Source: Dichelobacter nodosus (GTDB lineage: Bacteria; Pseudomonadota; Gammaproteobacteria; Cardiobacteriales; Cardiobacteriaceae). Taken from it: 64,000 bases of DNA. Both the position numbers and the translations under genes were made by a program. The notes beneath the pieces are model-generated. The model worked only from the letters and a program-made list of their open reading frames with translations, was not told the origin of the DNA and made no database searches. The stretch lies in NCBI RefSeq assembly GCF_001263335.1, contig NZ_LGVW01000024.1, forward strand, positions 1 through 64,000, given 5' to 3'. Of the stretch, positions 28,033 to 37,009 are shown piece by piece (within the stretch, counting starts at the first letter, position 1; each line of letters opens with the position of its first letter).

Positions 28033-29010
28033 ATGAAAAAATCATTGATCGCGCTGGCTGTCGCCGCGAGTTTTGTAGGTATCGCACAAGCAGAAAACAC
28101 AACAACTCTTTATGGTGCTCTTTCTGCAGAAACAGCTTTCAGCGATAGCAAAAATGATAAGGAAGATAATAAATGGGATTTAAACTACGGCACCGCAAAA
28201 TTTGGTATTAAAGGTACTGAAGATTTAAGTAACGGTTTACAAGCCATTTATAAAATGGAATTTAAGTTTGGTTCCGAAGCTGGTGTTAGCGAGACACGTT
28301 ATGGCTATGTTGGTTTAAAAGGCGATTTCGGTACTTTAACTTTAGGTAAAACCGATTCGTTGTACGGTGATTTAACTACTTACAATGATATTTTTGAAAA
28401 TGGTTTCTTCGATGATGAAAATGCCAACTATTCAGCTATTAGAGGCGGTAGCCGTATTAGTAAACAAATCCGCTATGATTCACCTGATATGTCTGGATTG
28501 CACTTCGGCATCGCTGGTATTTTAGATGGCAGTCATACAGTAGCAACTCATTTGAAGAAAGATGATTCAAAATCTTTTGTTGGTTTCCAAACTGGTGCAT
28601 GGTATGAACAAAATGGTTTATATGCGAGCCTTGCTTACAGCAGTTTAGATGGTGATTGGATTGCTAAAACAAATCAAGGTAGCACCGAAGTTATCGGCGC
28701 CAACATTGGTTATGAAAATGATCAATTCCGCGTTGGTTTAGGCGCAGAACACGCTGCTTCTTTAGGCGAAAAATACAACCTCGCTGGTGCTTACTATTTA
28801 GGACCAAACACATTCCGCGCTGGATTTGCTGTTTCTGATTCTGATGAGTATAACGCTGGTGAAACTGCCTACACTTACGCTTTAGGTTATCAATATAACT
28901 TCAGCAAACGCACCTTCACCTACATCGATGGTACCTACATCGACCACGGCGATAATGAAAAAGCAGATGACGGTTACACCGTTAACTTAGGATTGCGTCA
29001 CGATTTCTAA
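28033..29010 (+). CDS. Outer-membrane porin 2 (Neisseria/general-bacterial type)
   Basis: The 325-residue precursor is a paralogue of the preceding porin, with the same signal peptide type (cleavage after AQA), the start ENTTTLYGAL and the end GLRHDF. It lacks the charged first-loop insertion and the loop cysteines. Differences concentrate in the loops, while strand segments are nearly identical and some stretches (around 28725-28775) match copy 1 base for base. Such trimeric porins pass small hydrophilic solutes and are major surface antigens. Its leader shares the TAGCTTTTGCTAGGAG segment containing the ribosome site. Confidence 0.9.
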   Translation: MKKSLIALAVAASFVGIAQAENTTTLYGALSAETAFSDSKNDKEDNKWDLNYGTAKFGIKGTEDLSNGLQAIYKMEFKFGSEAGVSETRYGYVGLKGDFGTLTLGKTDSLYGDLTTYNDIFENGFFDDENANYSAIRGGSRISKQIRYDSPDMSGLHFGIAGILDGSHTVATHLKKDDSKSFVGFQTGAWYEQNGLYASLAYSSLDGDWIAKTNQGSTEVIGANIGYENDQFRVGLGAEHAASLGEKYNLAGAYYLGPNTFRAGFAVSDSDEYNAGETAYTYALGYQYNFSKRTFTYIDGTYIDHGDNEKADDGYTVNLGLRHDF

Positions 29011-29045
29011 TTTAGGATGACTGATAATTCAAAAGGATTTGAATG
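28988..29045 (+). repeat. Porin 3' repeat, copy 2
   Basis: Identical to 27751-27808 over 58 bases, spanning the end of the coding region and the first part of the 3' untranslated region. Confidence 0.9.
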
Positions 29046-29046
29046 G

Positions 29047-29072
29047 AAAGCGGGTTTTAAGCCCGCTTTTTT
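29047..29072 (+). terminator. Terminator of porin gene 2
   Basis: AAAGCGGG pairs with CCCGCTTT, followed by Ts. It touches the stop of the convergent pqiC gene. Confidence 0.88.
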
Positions 29073-29637
29073 ATGGCAAAAATGATTTTAAAGATTGCGC
29101 TATCGCATGGCTTATGTCATCAATAGCATGTTGATATTGTTGACTTAATTCCTGCGGCGTCACCGCATTAAGCGGATAATGTTTGATCAACGTAAACGTT
29201 TTTGGCGGTTGTTTGGCGCGCGCAATGTGCCATACGGCATGAACATAAAATTGTTGTTTTTTTTCGTCGGCAATCATGTCGTAAATACGCACATCAATCC
29301 AACGCGTTGGGCGAATATTAGGCGCCAGCGGATAAACATGAATCGTTTGTTTACTCAAATAACCCAAATTTTGTAACAAAACATTGCGCACATTTTCCGG
29401 CAGATTTTGTCCCCAGCGCGCGTGAGGATTTTTAACTAACTGATTATTGGCGCGCAAATATTGAAAATTGAGCGTATTTAAATAATCCGGCAAATCAACA
29501 TCGCGCAGCGCGGTAATTTCTTTAGTTTGTGGTGCAGCAGCAACAGAAATCGGCAGCGGTCGCAATAAATAATCCGTTTTTTGTGTTGCACAACCCGTTG
29601 ATAATAATAAAAAAATAATAAATGGTATCTTTTTCAT
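29071..29637 (-). CDS. pqiC: PqiC-type outer-membrane lipoprotein
   Basis: The 188-residue protein has a lipoprotein signal with lipobox LSTGC (cysteine near 16), followed by text of the ABC-type auxiliary lipoprotein family (DUF330, YmbA/PqiC), such as DYLLRPLPI and WIDVRIYDMIAD. In E. coli PqiC sits in the outer membrane as the end of the PqiABC bridge that moves lipids across the periplasm. It follows pqiB by 2 bases, in the conserved order. Confidence 0.9.
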   Translation of the reverse strand: MKKIPFIIFLLLSTGCATQKTDYLLRPLPISVAAAPQTKEITALRDVDLPDYLNTLNFQYLRANNQLVKNPHARWGQNLPENVRNVLLQNLGYLSKQTIHVYPLAPNIRPTRWIDVRIYDMIADEKKQQFYVHAVWHIARAKQPPKTFTLIKHYPLNAVTPQELSQQYQHAIDDISHAIAQSLKSFLP

Positions 29638-29639
29638 CT

Positions 29640-31259
29640 TTATTCACCCATCAAAAGCGCGTTGGGTTTTTCTTTGATTTTTTGCATGACACCATCGATG
29701 GTGCGCATTAAAATTTGCATCTGTTGCACCGTTTGCTGCGTGCTGTAATACAAAGAAGATTCAGGGCTCAAACCATACAAAGTCGCCTCCAATTGCCGGC
29801 TCAAATTCCGCATTTGTTCATTTAAATTCACCATACTGTTTTGCGCTTGTTTGCTCGTTGCTGTTACGCTTTGTAACGTTGTTTGCAGCGTTTTTCCGAG
29901 CTGTTGCATTTCTTTATGGGCAAGCATACCGGCAGCTGATTCCGCGGCGTGATCGACATGCGTTAATAACGATTCCGTTTTAGCGCCAATTGCCGTAAAT
30001 GGAATATGATTCACCGCGGCAACAATATCGCTTATTTGTTCGGGAATTTTGTGAATGCCACCGTTATGAACGGGCAAAGTTAGATGACGACTATAACGAT
30101 CGGGCGTCAATTCGCCGATATTGTCGGGATAAAGCGCTAAATGAATCATTTTTTTGCCGGTTAAAAAATTGCCCGTTTTTAAAGATGCGCGCAATCCCTG
30201 CGCCACTAACGTTTTTATCATTTCTTGATCGGCGGCGGCGCGATCGATGCGCGACCATTCCAAAGCAATTACCACCGGCGTGACGATTTTTTTGCGTTCC
30301 TGATCATAAAGCAAACGAATTTCAGAAACTTCACCAATCGTCATGCCGTTAAATTCCACCGGTGCGTGCGGCAATAAACCGTGGACGCTGTCTTCAAAAT
30401 AAAGCACAAAATATGTGCGCGCGAAATGATCGGATTCTAGACTGGCTTTTTCGGAAGGATAGAGATTAAAAACTTTATTTTTATCAAATGATTGATGATT
30501 TTGTAACGTTGCATCGGGCGTTGATAAAACAATGCCGCCCAAAGCCAAAGTTTCCATTGAATACATACTAAATTGCGCGCCGGCAGCGGTAAAACTCAAT
30601 TCAAAACCGCTGGCATTCCAAAATTTAGTATCGTTATGAATTAACGCGTCGTACGGCGTGCGCACAAAAGCGGTGATATAAATCCGGCTGAATTGGTCGC
30701 CGAAATGAATTTGTTCAATTTGCCCGATTTTCACGCCGCGATAATATAAAGGCGAACCAATATTTAATCCTTTGCTGCTTTCTGCGGATAAAGTAATGCG
30801 TAAACCGGATTCATCGGTATTCAATAACGGCGGCGCCGGCAACATTTCAAAAAAGCGCGATTTTTCATCGCTAATCCCCGGATTTATTTCAATATAACTG
30901 CCGGAAACCAACGTATTTAAACCCGTAATACCGGCGGCGGAAACTTGCGGTTCAACCAACCAAAATTGACTGTCTTCATTTAACAATTCTGCTGCGTTTG
31001 CCGTCATTTGCGCGGTGGCGATGACGTGTTGGCGGTCGGCGGATAATGATATTTCGGTAATCGTTCCAATATCGAGGTATTTATAGCGGATTTTGGTTTT
31101 ATTTTCGATTAAACCTTCGGCAGATGTTCGTTTTAAACGAATTACGGGGCCAATATCGCTTAAACGGTCGTAGGCGAGATAAAGTCCTACCGCCAGCGCG
31201 AATAACGGAAAAAGCCAAAGCAGTGAAAAACGGTTTTTTTTAACGATTGGAGTGTTCAT
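29640..31259 (-). CDS. pqiB: PqiB-type MCE lipid transport protein
   Basis: The 539-residue protein has one N-terminal membrane anchor (SLLWLFPLFALAVGLYLAY) and three MCE repeats, starting near GPVIRLKRTSAEGL, LRITLSAESSKGLNIGS and YFVLYFEDSVHGLL. A helical C-terminus follows (about 440-530) that can form the long needle seen in E. coli PqiB (546 residues). It spans the periplasm to carry lipids. The start MNTPIVKKNRF was chosen because a longer in-frame extension lies inside the upstream gene; it overlaps that gene by 20 bases. Confidence 0.93.
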   Translation of the reverse strand: MNTPIVKKNRFSLLWLFPLFALAVGLYLAYDRLSDIGPVIRLKRTSAEGLIENKTKIRYKYLDIGTITEISLSADRQHVIATAQMTANAAELLNEDSQFWLVEPQVSAAGITGLNTLVSGSYIEINPGISDEKSRFFEMLPAPPLLNTDESGLRITLSAESSKGLNIGSPLYYRGVKIGQIEQIHFGDQFSRIYITAFVRTPYDALIHNDTKFWNASGFELSFTAAGAQFSMYSMETLALGGIVLSTPDATLQNHQSFDKNKVFNLYPSEKASLESDHFARTYFVLYFEDSVHGLLPHAPVEFNGMTIGEVSEIRLLYDQERKKIVTPVVIALEWSRIDRAAADQEMIKTLVAQGLRASLKTGNFLTGKKMIHLALYPDNIGELTPDRYSRHLTLPVHNGGIHKIPEQISDIVAAVNHIPFTAIGAKTESLLTHVDHAAESAAGMLAHKEMQQLGKTLQTTLQSVTATSKQAQNSMVNLNEQMRNLSRQLEATLYGLSPESSLYYSTQQTVQQMQILMRTIDGVMQKIKEKPNALLMGE

Positions 31260-31860
31260 AATGGCGATAATGATCCCAAAGTAAACGAATATCAAACGAT
31301 TCAGTGGCAAACATAGTGAAAACAACCACGCCAGCAAACGCAAAAACGCCAATTGCCGGCGTAATTTGCGCGAGTCTGCCGTGAATCAACGCGCCTAATA
31401 ATGCCACCACGAAAACGTCAATCATCGACCAACGACCAATAAAATGAATCCAACGATAAAGTTTGGTTTGTATGATCGGCGGGCGGCGTGGGCTGTCGTG
31501 GCTTAATAAATAAAGTAAAACGGCGATTTTGGCAAAAGGCGTCATGATGCTGGCAAGAAAAATAATGGCAGCAATTAAATATGAGCCGTGATGCCACAAT
31601 AAAATAATCGAGCTCAAAATGGTGTCGGGGCGCGGCGCATCGAGTAAATAACTGGTGTAACTGATCGGCAATAAATTTGCCGGAAAAAATAATAAAATCG
31701 CGGTGATCAAATAAGCCCAAGTGCGTTCTTTGCTGTTGTGTTTACGGCTTGAAATGCGCGCGTGGCAATGCGGGCAAAATGATTCCGTAGCGTGGGCAAC
31801 GTTGCCGCAGCTTAAGCAGTGAATGAGTTGCTGGGATTGTGCTGTATTATTCATCTTCAT
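31240..31860 (-). CDS. pqiA: PqiA-like membrane protein, second half
   Basis: The 206-residue protein starts with a zinc-ribbon-like pair (CLSCG...CPHCH) and has about four membrane segments with the PqiA motifs LLPISYTS and FIGRWSMIDVFVVALLGALI. It corresponds to the second PqiA domain; E. coli PqiA carries two such domains in one chain of about 417 residues. The start is one of two close ATGs (31860 or 31854) overlapping the stop of the first half. Its partner is PqiB. Confidence 0.87.
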   Translation of the reverse strand: MKMNNTAQSQQLIHCLSCGNVAHATESFCPHCHARISSRKHNSKERTWAYLITAILLFFPANLLPISYTSYLLDAPRPDTILSSIILLWHHGSYLIAAIIFLASIMTPFAKIAVLLYLLSHDSPRRPPIIQTKLYRWIHFIGRWSMIDVFVVALLGALIHGRLAQITPAIGVFAFAGVVVFTMFATESFDIRLLWDHYRHYEHSNR

Positions 31861-32464
31861 CGTATCTATCGAAAATTGCATCGCGCAAATCAAATTGCGT
31901 GTTGACCATAATCGAGCAAAACATTAAAACGCAAAACGCCCAAAAACCATTTTCAAATTTAACGCTTGCCATTTGCATAATTTTTACTAAAGTCACCATC
32001 ACGCCCACCAAATACACTTCCAACATATTCCACGGCGACAAATGATGCAGCCAATGCAAAAATCGGCGCGCCAAACGCGATAAAACGCGAAAACGAAAGC
32101 TCAAAATTACCCAAATAACGATCAATAAATAAGATAACGGCGCCACAATAATAAAAAGCGTAATCATCAATGATAAGAAAAACAATCCATTATCAAATAA
32201 AGCTTGCACGCTGGAAAATACGGAAATTGTAGTGATTTCGCCTTGTAAATTGAGCGTAATAAAAGGAAAGGTATGCGCGAGCACGAATAAAATCAGCGCC
32301 GTGATCGCGTAAATCAGCGCTTTTCGAAAATCGGAGCAATGAGCGAGCATCACGCTGCCGCAGCGCGTGCATAATAATTTTTCGCCGGTTTTGGGCGGCA
32401 GAAAATGATGCAATTCGTCGCAATACGGGCAAACGATGAAACGGCGGGGATCGTGTGTTGACAT
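31847..32464 (-). CDS. pqiA: PqiA-like membrane protein, first half
   Basis: The 205-residue protein has CPYC...CTRCG near its start, about four membrane segments and LSPWNMLEVYLVGVMVTLVK, matching the first PqiA domain. An ATG seven codons upstream (32485) lies within the terminator hairpin of the preceding gene, so the second ATG was chosen; neither has a clear Shine-Dalgarno. The two halves are encoded separately with a short overlap, a split form of PqiA. Confidence 0.85.
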   Translation of the reverse strand: MSTHDPRRFIVCPYCDELHHFLPPKTGEKLLCTRCGSVMLAHCSDFRKALIYAITALILFVLAHTFPFITLNLQGEITTISVFSSVQALFDNGLFFLSLMITLFIIVAPLSYLLIVIWVILSFRFRVLSRLARRFLHWLHHLSPWNMLEVYLVGVMVTLVKIMQMASVKFENGFWAFCVLMFCSIMVNTQFDLRDAIFDRYDEDE

Positions 32465-32468
32465 CAAC

Positions 32469-32496
32469 AAAAAAGGGGCATTCATGATGAATGCCC
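32469..32496 (-). terminator. Terminator of the yccA-like gene, abutting the pqi operon start
   Basis: GGGCATTCA (32476-32484) pairs perfectly with TGAATGCCC (32488-32496) around a 3-base loop, and a C plus six Ts follow on the minus strand. The T-run ends 4 bases before the likely first pqi start codon, so the operon may depend on read-through or on a promoter hidden in this region. Confidence 0.85.
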
Positions 32497-32518
32497 AAAC
32501 TAGAAAAATAAAAAGCGA

Positions 32519-33184
32519 TTATTCGCCACTAAAGCTTGAAATCAGATTGATTAAATGCAAAAAGATATTAAAAATATCCATGAATAAGGTTAATGTGGCA
32601 ATAATATAGTTACTTTCACCGCCATTAATAATGCGGCTGGTGTCGTATAAAACATAACCCGAAAAGATCAAAATAAAGAGCGCAGAGCAAACAATATTGA
32701 GTAACGTCATGCCGAAAAACATTGAGCCCAAAGCAGCTAAAAGAACGATTAACATGCCGACGAATAAAAATCCGCCTAAAAAAGAAAAATCTTTACCGCT
32801 CAATAACACATAAGCTGACAAAGAAAAGAAAATAACCGCCGTGCCGATTAAAGCTTTCACGACTACTGCAGATCTTCCAACCGCAATGAGCATACTCAAT
32901 AAATTAGAAACGTAAAAACCCAAAAATCCAGTTAATACGAACAATAAAACAATGCCAACGCCGCTGTTGCGTTTTGCAGAAATCGCCATCGGCAAACCCA
33001 AAATAACGAGCAAAGAAACGATAAACGGAACGTTGACTTTTAAAAGCATGCCGATATAAGCACAAAAAGCGCTGAATAAAACGTTCATGCCGAGTAAAGT
33101 ATAGGTTTGACGCAAAACTTTATTGCGCGCGAGCACGCCATCGCGGTCAAACGATTGAACGGTTCGTTGAGATTCAAAATTCAT
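32519..33184 (-). CDS. Bax inhibitor-1 / YccA family inner-membrane protein
   Basis: The 221-residue protein has about seven membrane segments and the family's late motif GYVLYDTSRIINGG followed by FMDIFNIFLHLINLIS. E. coli YccA modulates the FtsH protease, and YbhL/YetJ relatives affect calcium flux. It stands alone with its own terminator. Function beyond the family is not known from sequence. The 149 bases upstream hold no gene. Confidence 0.9.
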   Translation of the reverse strand: MNFESQRTVQSFDRDGVLARNKVLRQTYTLLGMNVLFSAFCAYIGMLLKVNVPFIVSLLVILGLPMAISAKRNSGVGIVLLFVLTGFLGFYVSNLLSMLIAVGRSAVVVKALIGTAVIFFSLSAYVLLSGKDFSFLGGFLFVGMLIVLLAALGSMFFGMTLLNIVCSALFILIFSGYVLYDTSRIINGGESNYIIATLTLFMDIFNIFLHLINLISSFSGE

Positions 33185-33333
33185 TTTTTTTCCTTATTGG
33201 TTTGAATGAAAAGTGTTTTGATTCTAGCAGGATCCGGTTCATTGTAAAGAGAAAAAATGTATTTTTTATCGGTCAGAAATAGCAAAAAAAATGCGATTTT
33301 TTGTGGTAAAAACCTTGAAAAAAGGAAGAAAAA

Positions 33334-34290
33334 ATGTGGGAAAAATGTCATCGACAATGGCATAAAATTAAATTTTATGTAAAACACGCGCATTTAGGCT
33401 TATTGCCGCCAGCGTGGTTAGCAAAATCTGCGGCGGCAGAGCTGGAACGTTTTGAACGCGCACCGGCAGAACTCCGCGCCGCCATTGAAAACCGCGTTCA
33501 TTATTACAATGCACTGTCGCAACCGTTTTTCTTGCCGGAAACTGCGCCCCGCGTTTGCCATTTTCCGCGGCAAAAACCGTCTTCTTATTATTATGATTTA
33601 AAAGCATTATTACGTTATTTTCCGTTGGAACAACGTTTTTCTGCGCAATTTGGCGATGTCACCACGATTCCGGAATTGCCGCAATTCGTCAAAAGTCGTC
33701 CCATTACAAAAAATAATGAAAACGCCGTGTTACTCAAACTCGACAGCGTTCGCCATTTTTATCTTTATCCCGACCGGCTGCCGTTTCGCGCGAAAAAATC
33801 GCAACTCGTTTGGCGCGGTGCCGCGCATCAAAATCACCGAATCCGTTTTTTGGAACATTTTCATCAACACCCTTTGTGCGATGTTGGTTGCATTCACGCG
33901 CGTTCGGCAGCAAAACCTTATCACCGCGAATTTATGAGCGTAAAACGGCAATTACAATATCGCTATATTTTGAGTTTGGAAGGCAATGATGTTGCTACCA
34001 ATTTAAAGTGGATTATGGCTTCAAATTCTTTATGTTTGATGCCGGCGCCGCGGTATGAAACGTGGATGATGGAAGGGCGTTTGCAAGCCGGCGTGCATTA
34101 CGTTCAACTGCGCGATGATTTCGCCGATTTGGAAGAACAAATATTATTTTTTGAACGTTATCCCGAAGCTGCCGAAGCAATCATTAAAAACGCGCAACAG
34201 TGGATGAGTCAATTTGCCCGTCCTGAAACAGAATTGTGGACGGCTTTATTGGTGATGAAAAAGTATTTTTCTTTGCTGGAACCGCAGTAA
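33334..34290 (+). CDS. lpsA: GT90 (CAP10/LpsA-type) glycosyltransferase
   Basis: The 318-residue cytoplasmic protein carries the family 90 pattern: FRAKKSQLVWRGAAH near residue 150 and YILSLEGNDVATNLKWIMASNSLCLMPAPRYETWMMEGRL-type text near 210-250. Relatives named LpsA in Pasteurellaceae and Dichelobacter add sugars to the lipopolysaccharide core. No other LPS gene is next to it. The start is weak: AAGGAAG lies upstream of the ATG. The exact sugar and linkage cannot be told from sequence. Confidence 0.8.
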   Translation: MWEKCHRQWHKIKFYVKHAHLGLLPPAWLAKSAAAELERFERAPAELRAAIENRVHYYNALSQPFFLPETAPRVCHFPRQKPSSYYYDLKALLRYFPLEQRFSAQFGDVTTIPELPQFVKSRPITKNNENAVLLKLDSVRHFYLYPDRLPFRAKKSQLVWRGAAHQNHRIRFLEHFHQHPLCDVGCIHARSAAKPYHREFMSVKRQLQYRYILSLEGNDVATNLKWIMASNSLCLMPAPRYETWMMEGRLQAGVHYVQLRDDFADLEEQILFFERYPEAAEAIIKNAQQWMSQFARPETELWTALLVMKKYFSLLEPQ

Positions 34291-34378
34291 ATCGTTAGAA
34301 TACGCCGCCTTATTGGCGCAAACGGCTTGATAAGTTGCGGTTTTTTGCGCAGTTAGGTTTATCGTTTTTAGGATTATC

Positions 34379-35974
34379 ATGTCAGACATACTTTCTCAAG
34401 ATTGGCGCGACCGGCGCACGTTCGCCATTATTTCGCACCCAGACGCCGGAAAAACAACATTAACTGAAAAATTACTGCTTTTCGGCGGTGCCATTGCATT
34501 AGCCGGCGCCGTTAAAGGACGAAAAGCCGCACATCACGCCACTTCTGACTGGATGAAAATGGAGCAGGAACGCGGGATTTCGGTTACCAGTTCCGTCATG
34601 CAATTTCCTTATCACGGCAAAGTTATCAATTTATTGGATACACCGGGGCACGAGGATTTCTCAGAAGATACGTATCGCACGCTTACCGCGGTTGATTCGG
34701 CATTGATGGTAATCGATTGCGCCAAAGGGGTAGAAGAGCGCACGATCAAATTAATGGAAGTATGCCGCCTGCGTACTACGCCAATTTTTACATTTGTTAA
34801 TAAACTCGACCGCGACGGGCGCGAACCCATGGAAATTCTCGATGAAATCGAGCGCGTATTACATATTCAATGCGCGCCGGTTACATGGCCGATCGGCATG
34901 GGGCGCTCACTCAAAGGAATTTATCATTTAGCGCGTGATACCGTTTATTTTTATACCACCGGCAAAGGCGGCGCTTCCATTAATCACGGTGAAACCGTTG
35001 TGGGATTGGATAATCCGCGTTTGGATACTTTATTGCCGGATATCATTGACGATTTTCGCGAAGAAATTCATTTTTTGCGTGAAGTCGGCAATCCTTTTGA
35101 TCATGAAGCATATTTGCGCGGCGAATTGACGCCGGTTTATTTTGGTTCAGCGATCAGTAATTTTGGTGTGGAAGAAATGTTAACGGATTTTGCGCAATTA
35201 GCGCCGCCGCCGCGTCCGCATCGAACCACCGAGCGCGAAGTCGCGCCGCAGGAAGAAAAATTAACGGGATTTGTGTTTAAAATTCAAGCGAATATGGATT
35301 TAAAACACCGCGACCGAATCGCGTTTATGCGCGTTAATTCGGGAACATTTCGTGCCGGCATGAAATTGTGGCAAGTGCGTTTGGGGCGAGAAGTGAAAAT
35401 TCCTGATGCGTTAACTTTTTTAGCCGCAGAACGCGAACACGCGCAGGAAGCATTTGCCGGCGATATTATCGGTATTCACAATCACGGCACGATTCGCATC
35501 GGCGATACGTTTACCGAAGGCGAATCATTGCAATTTACCGGTATTCCCGATTTTGCGCCGGAATTATTCCGCCGTGTGCAGTTAAAAGATCCGTTAAAAA
35601 TGAAAGCGTTATTAAAAGGACTCGCGCAATTATGCGAAGAGGGTGCCACGCAATTTTTTAAACCATTAATTGGCAGCGATTTAATTTTGGGCGCCATCGG
35701 CGTTTTGCAATTTGAAGTGGTGCAACAACGTTTGGAAACAGAATATAACGTGAAATGCCAATTCGAATCGGTGGCGGTGGCGACGGCGCGCTGGATTGAG
35801 GCGCCCAATGATAAAGCGTTAAAGCAATTTATCGATAAAAATCAGGCAAATTTAGCCCACGATCATTACGAGCAATTGGTTTATATCGCGCCCAGTCGCG
35901 TGAATTTGCAGCTGACGCAGGAACGTTTTCCGGATATTGTTTTTTCACAAACGCGCGATCACTTAGCACAATAA
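34379..35974 (+). CDS. prfC: Peptide chain release factor 3
   Basis: The 531-residue translational GTPase recycles RF1/RF2 from the ribosome. G1 [14 protein letters not shown] is near residue 18, the switch region is [10 protein letters not shown]3 is [14 protein letters not shown] and G4 NKLD. The domain order and length match E. coli RF3 (529). TTAGGA precedes the ATG. Confidence 0.97.
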   Translation: MSDILSQDWRDRRTFAIISHPDAGKTTLTEKLLLFGGAIALAGAVKGRKAAHHATSDWMKMEQERGISVTSSVMQFPYHGKVINLLDTPGHEDFSEDTYRTLTAVDSALMVIDCAKGVEERTIKLMEVCRLRTTPIFTFVNKLDRDGREPMEILDEIERVLHIQCAPVTWPIGMGRSLKGIYHLARDTVYFYTTGKGGASINHGETVVGLDNPRLDTLLPDIIDDFREEIHFLREVGNPFDHEAYLRGELTPVYFGSAISNFGVEEMLTDFAQLAPPPRPHRTTEREVAPQEEKLTGFVFKIQANMDLKHRDRIAFMRVNSGTFRAGMKLWQVRLGREVKIPDALTFLAAEREHAQEAFAGDIIGIHNHGTIRIGDTFTEGESLQFTGIPDFAPELFRRVQLKDPLKMKALLKGLAQLCEEGATQFFKPLIGSDLILGAIGVLQFEVVQQRLETEYNVKCQFESVAVATARWIEAPNDKALKQFIDKNQANLAHDHYEQLVYIAPSRVNLQLTQERFPDIVFSQTRDHLAQ

Positions 35975-36051
35975 TGCGATTGATCTATTTCCTGTTCATT
36001 AACATAATTTTGTTTGAAGTTTAGGTTTTTTGAGAGAATAATAGCGCCCCA

Positions 36052-36080
36052 AACGCATGGGCTCTTAGTGCTTATGCGTT
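36052..36080 (+). promoter_or_regulatory. Leader hairpin before the amino-acid-binding protein
   Basis: AACGCAT (36052-36058) pairs with ATGCGTT (36074-36080) in the 138-base leader. It is followed by a T-rich stretch, so it could act as an attenuator or end prfC transcripts. Evidence is structural only. Confidence 0.35.
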
Positions 36081-36112
36081 GATTTTAATGGTTTTATTAA
36101 GGAAGTGATTCT

Positions 36113-36874
36113 ATGCCGTTTTTAAAAACTTTATTTCGTGGGGCATTGTGTTCTATCGCTTGTGGCGCGTCTTTATTTTGCGCGGCTGATGTTTACCGCA
36201 TTATTCGCAACTATCCCGAATTAATGCCGGTGAGTTATATGGACGAAAAAGGCAGTCCCACCGGCTTTGAAACGGAATTAATCCGAAAAATCGCTGAACA
36301 AGCGCAATTGGATTTGAAAGAAGAATTTGTGGCAAATTTCGGCGATACGTTAACCGCTTTGGAAAATGGAAAAGCGGATTTAGCGATGGCAACCATCAGC
36401 GTAACGCCTGCACGGCAACAAATATTTGATTTTACAACACCTTATTTCCGCGCCAATCCATTTGCTTTTATTACCAAAGATGATTCGATCAAAACCATAC
36501 AAGATTTAGCGAATAAAAAAGTCAGCGTGTGGACGGGCTCGAATCATGAACAAAAAATAAAAGAAATTCAAAAAGAGGGCACCGGTAGCGTTATTCCGGC
36601 AAAAAGTATTTTTTTGGCGGTTAAAGCAGTGATTCAAGGCGAAGCTGATGCCGCCGTTGGTGATGATGCTTATATGTTGAATTTCGCCGATCGTTACAAA
36701 CAGCATAATTTAAAAGCGGTTATCGATCGTTCAACCGAACCCGAAAGTTATGCCATTGCCGTGCGCAAAGGCGATCAAGCATTGAAGAAAAAAATTGATG
36801 ATGCGCTGCTGCAACTCAAAAGAGACGGCACCATCGATGCGTTAACCAAAAAATGGTATCCCAATCGCACATAA
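36113..36874 (+). CDS. Amino-acid ABC transporter periplasmic binding protein
   Basis: The 253-residue protein has a signal peptide (LCSIACGASLFCAA) and the type 3 solute-binding fold for polar amino acids: GFETELIRKIAEQ, DLAMATISVTPARQQIFDFTTPYF near residue 90-115, and the C-terminal LKRDGTIDALTKKWYP. No permease or ATPase gene is adjacent, so it probably works with a transporter encoded elsewhere. The substrate cannot be assigned. AAGGAAGT precedes the start; a terminator follows. Confidence 0.88.
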   Translation: MPFLKTLFRGALCSIACGASLFCAADVYRIIRNYPELMPVSYMDEKGSPTGFETELIRKIAEQAQLDLKEEFVANFGDTLTALENGKADLAMATISVTPARQQIFDFTTPYFRANPFAFITKDDSIKTIQDLANKKVSVWTGSNHEQKIKEIQKEGTGSVIPAKSIFLAVKAVIQGEADAAVGDDAYMLNFADRYKQHNLKAVIDRSTEPESYAIAVRKGDQALKKKIDDALLQLKRDGTIDALTKKWYPNRT

Positions 36875-36902
36875 TTTTTTCAAACATCATTTTTAAAAGA
36901 AG

Positions 36903-36927
36903 CGCCGTTTTTTTAAACGGCGTTTTT
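36903..36927 (+). terminator. Terminator after the amino-acid-binding protein
   Basis: CGCCGTTT pairs with AAACGGCG around a 4-base T loop, followed by five Ts. Confidence 0.85.
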
Positions 36928-37009
36928 ATTGTTTTACTTGCAACCCCGCAATGAACAGCCGACAATTTCGCTTCAATCATAATAAATCAATCAATAAAGG
37001 AGTATCGTC

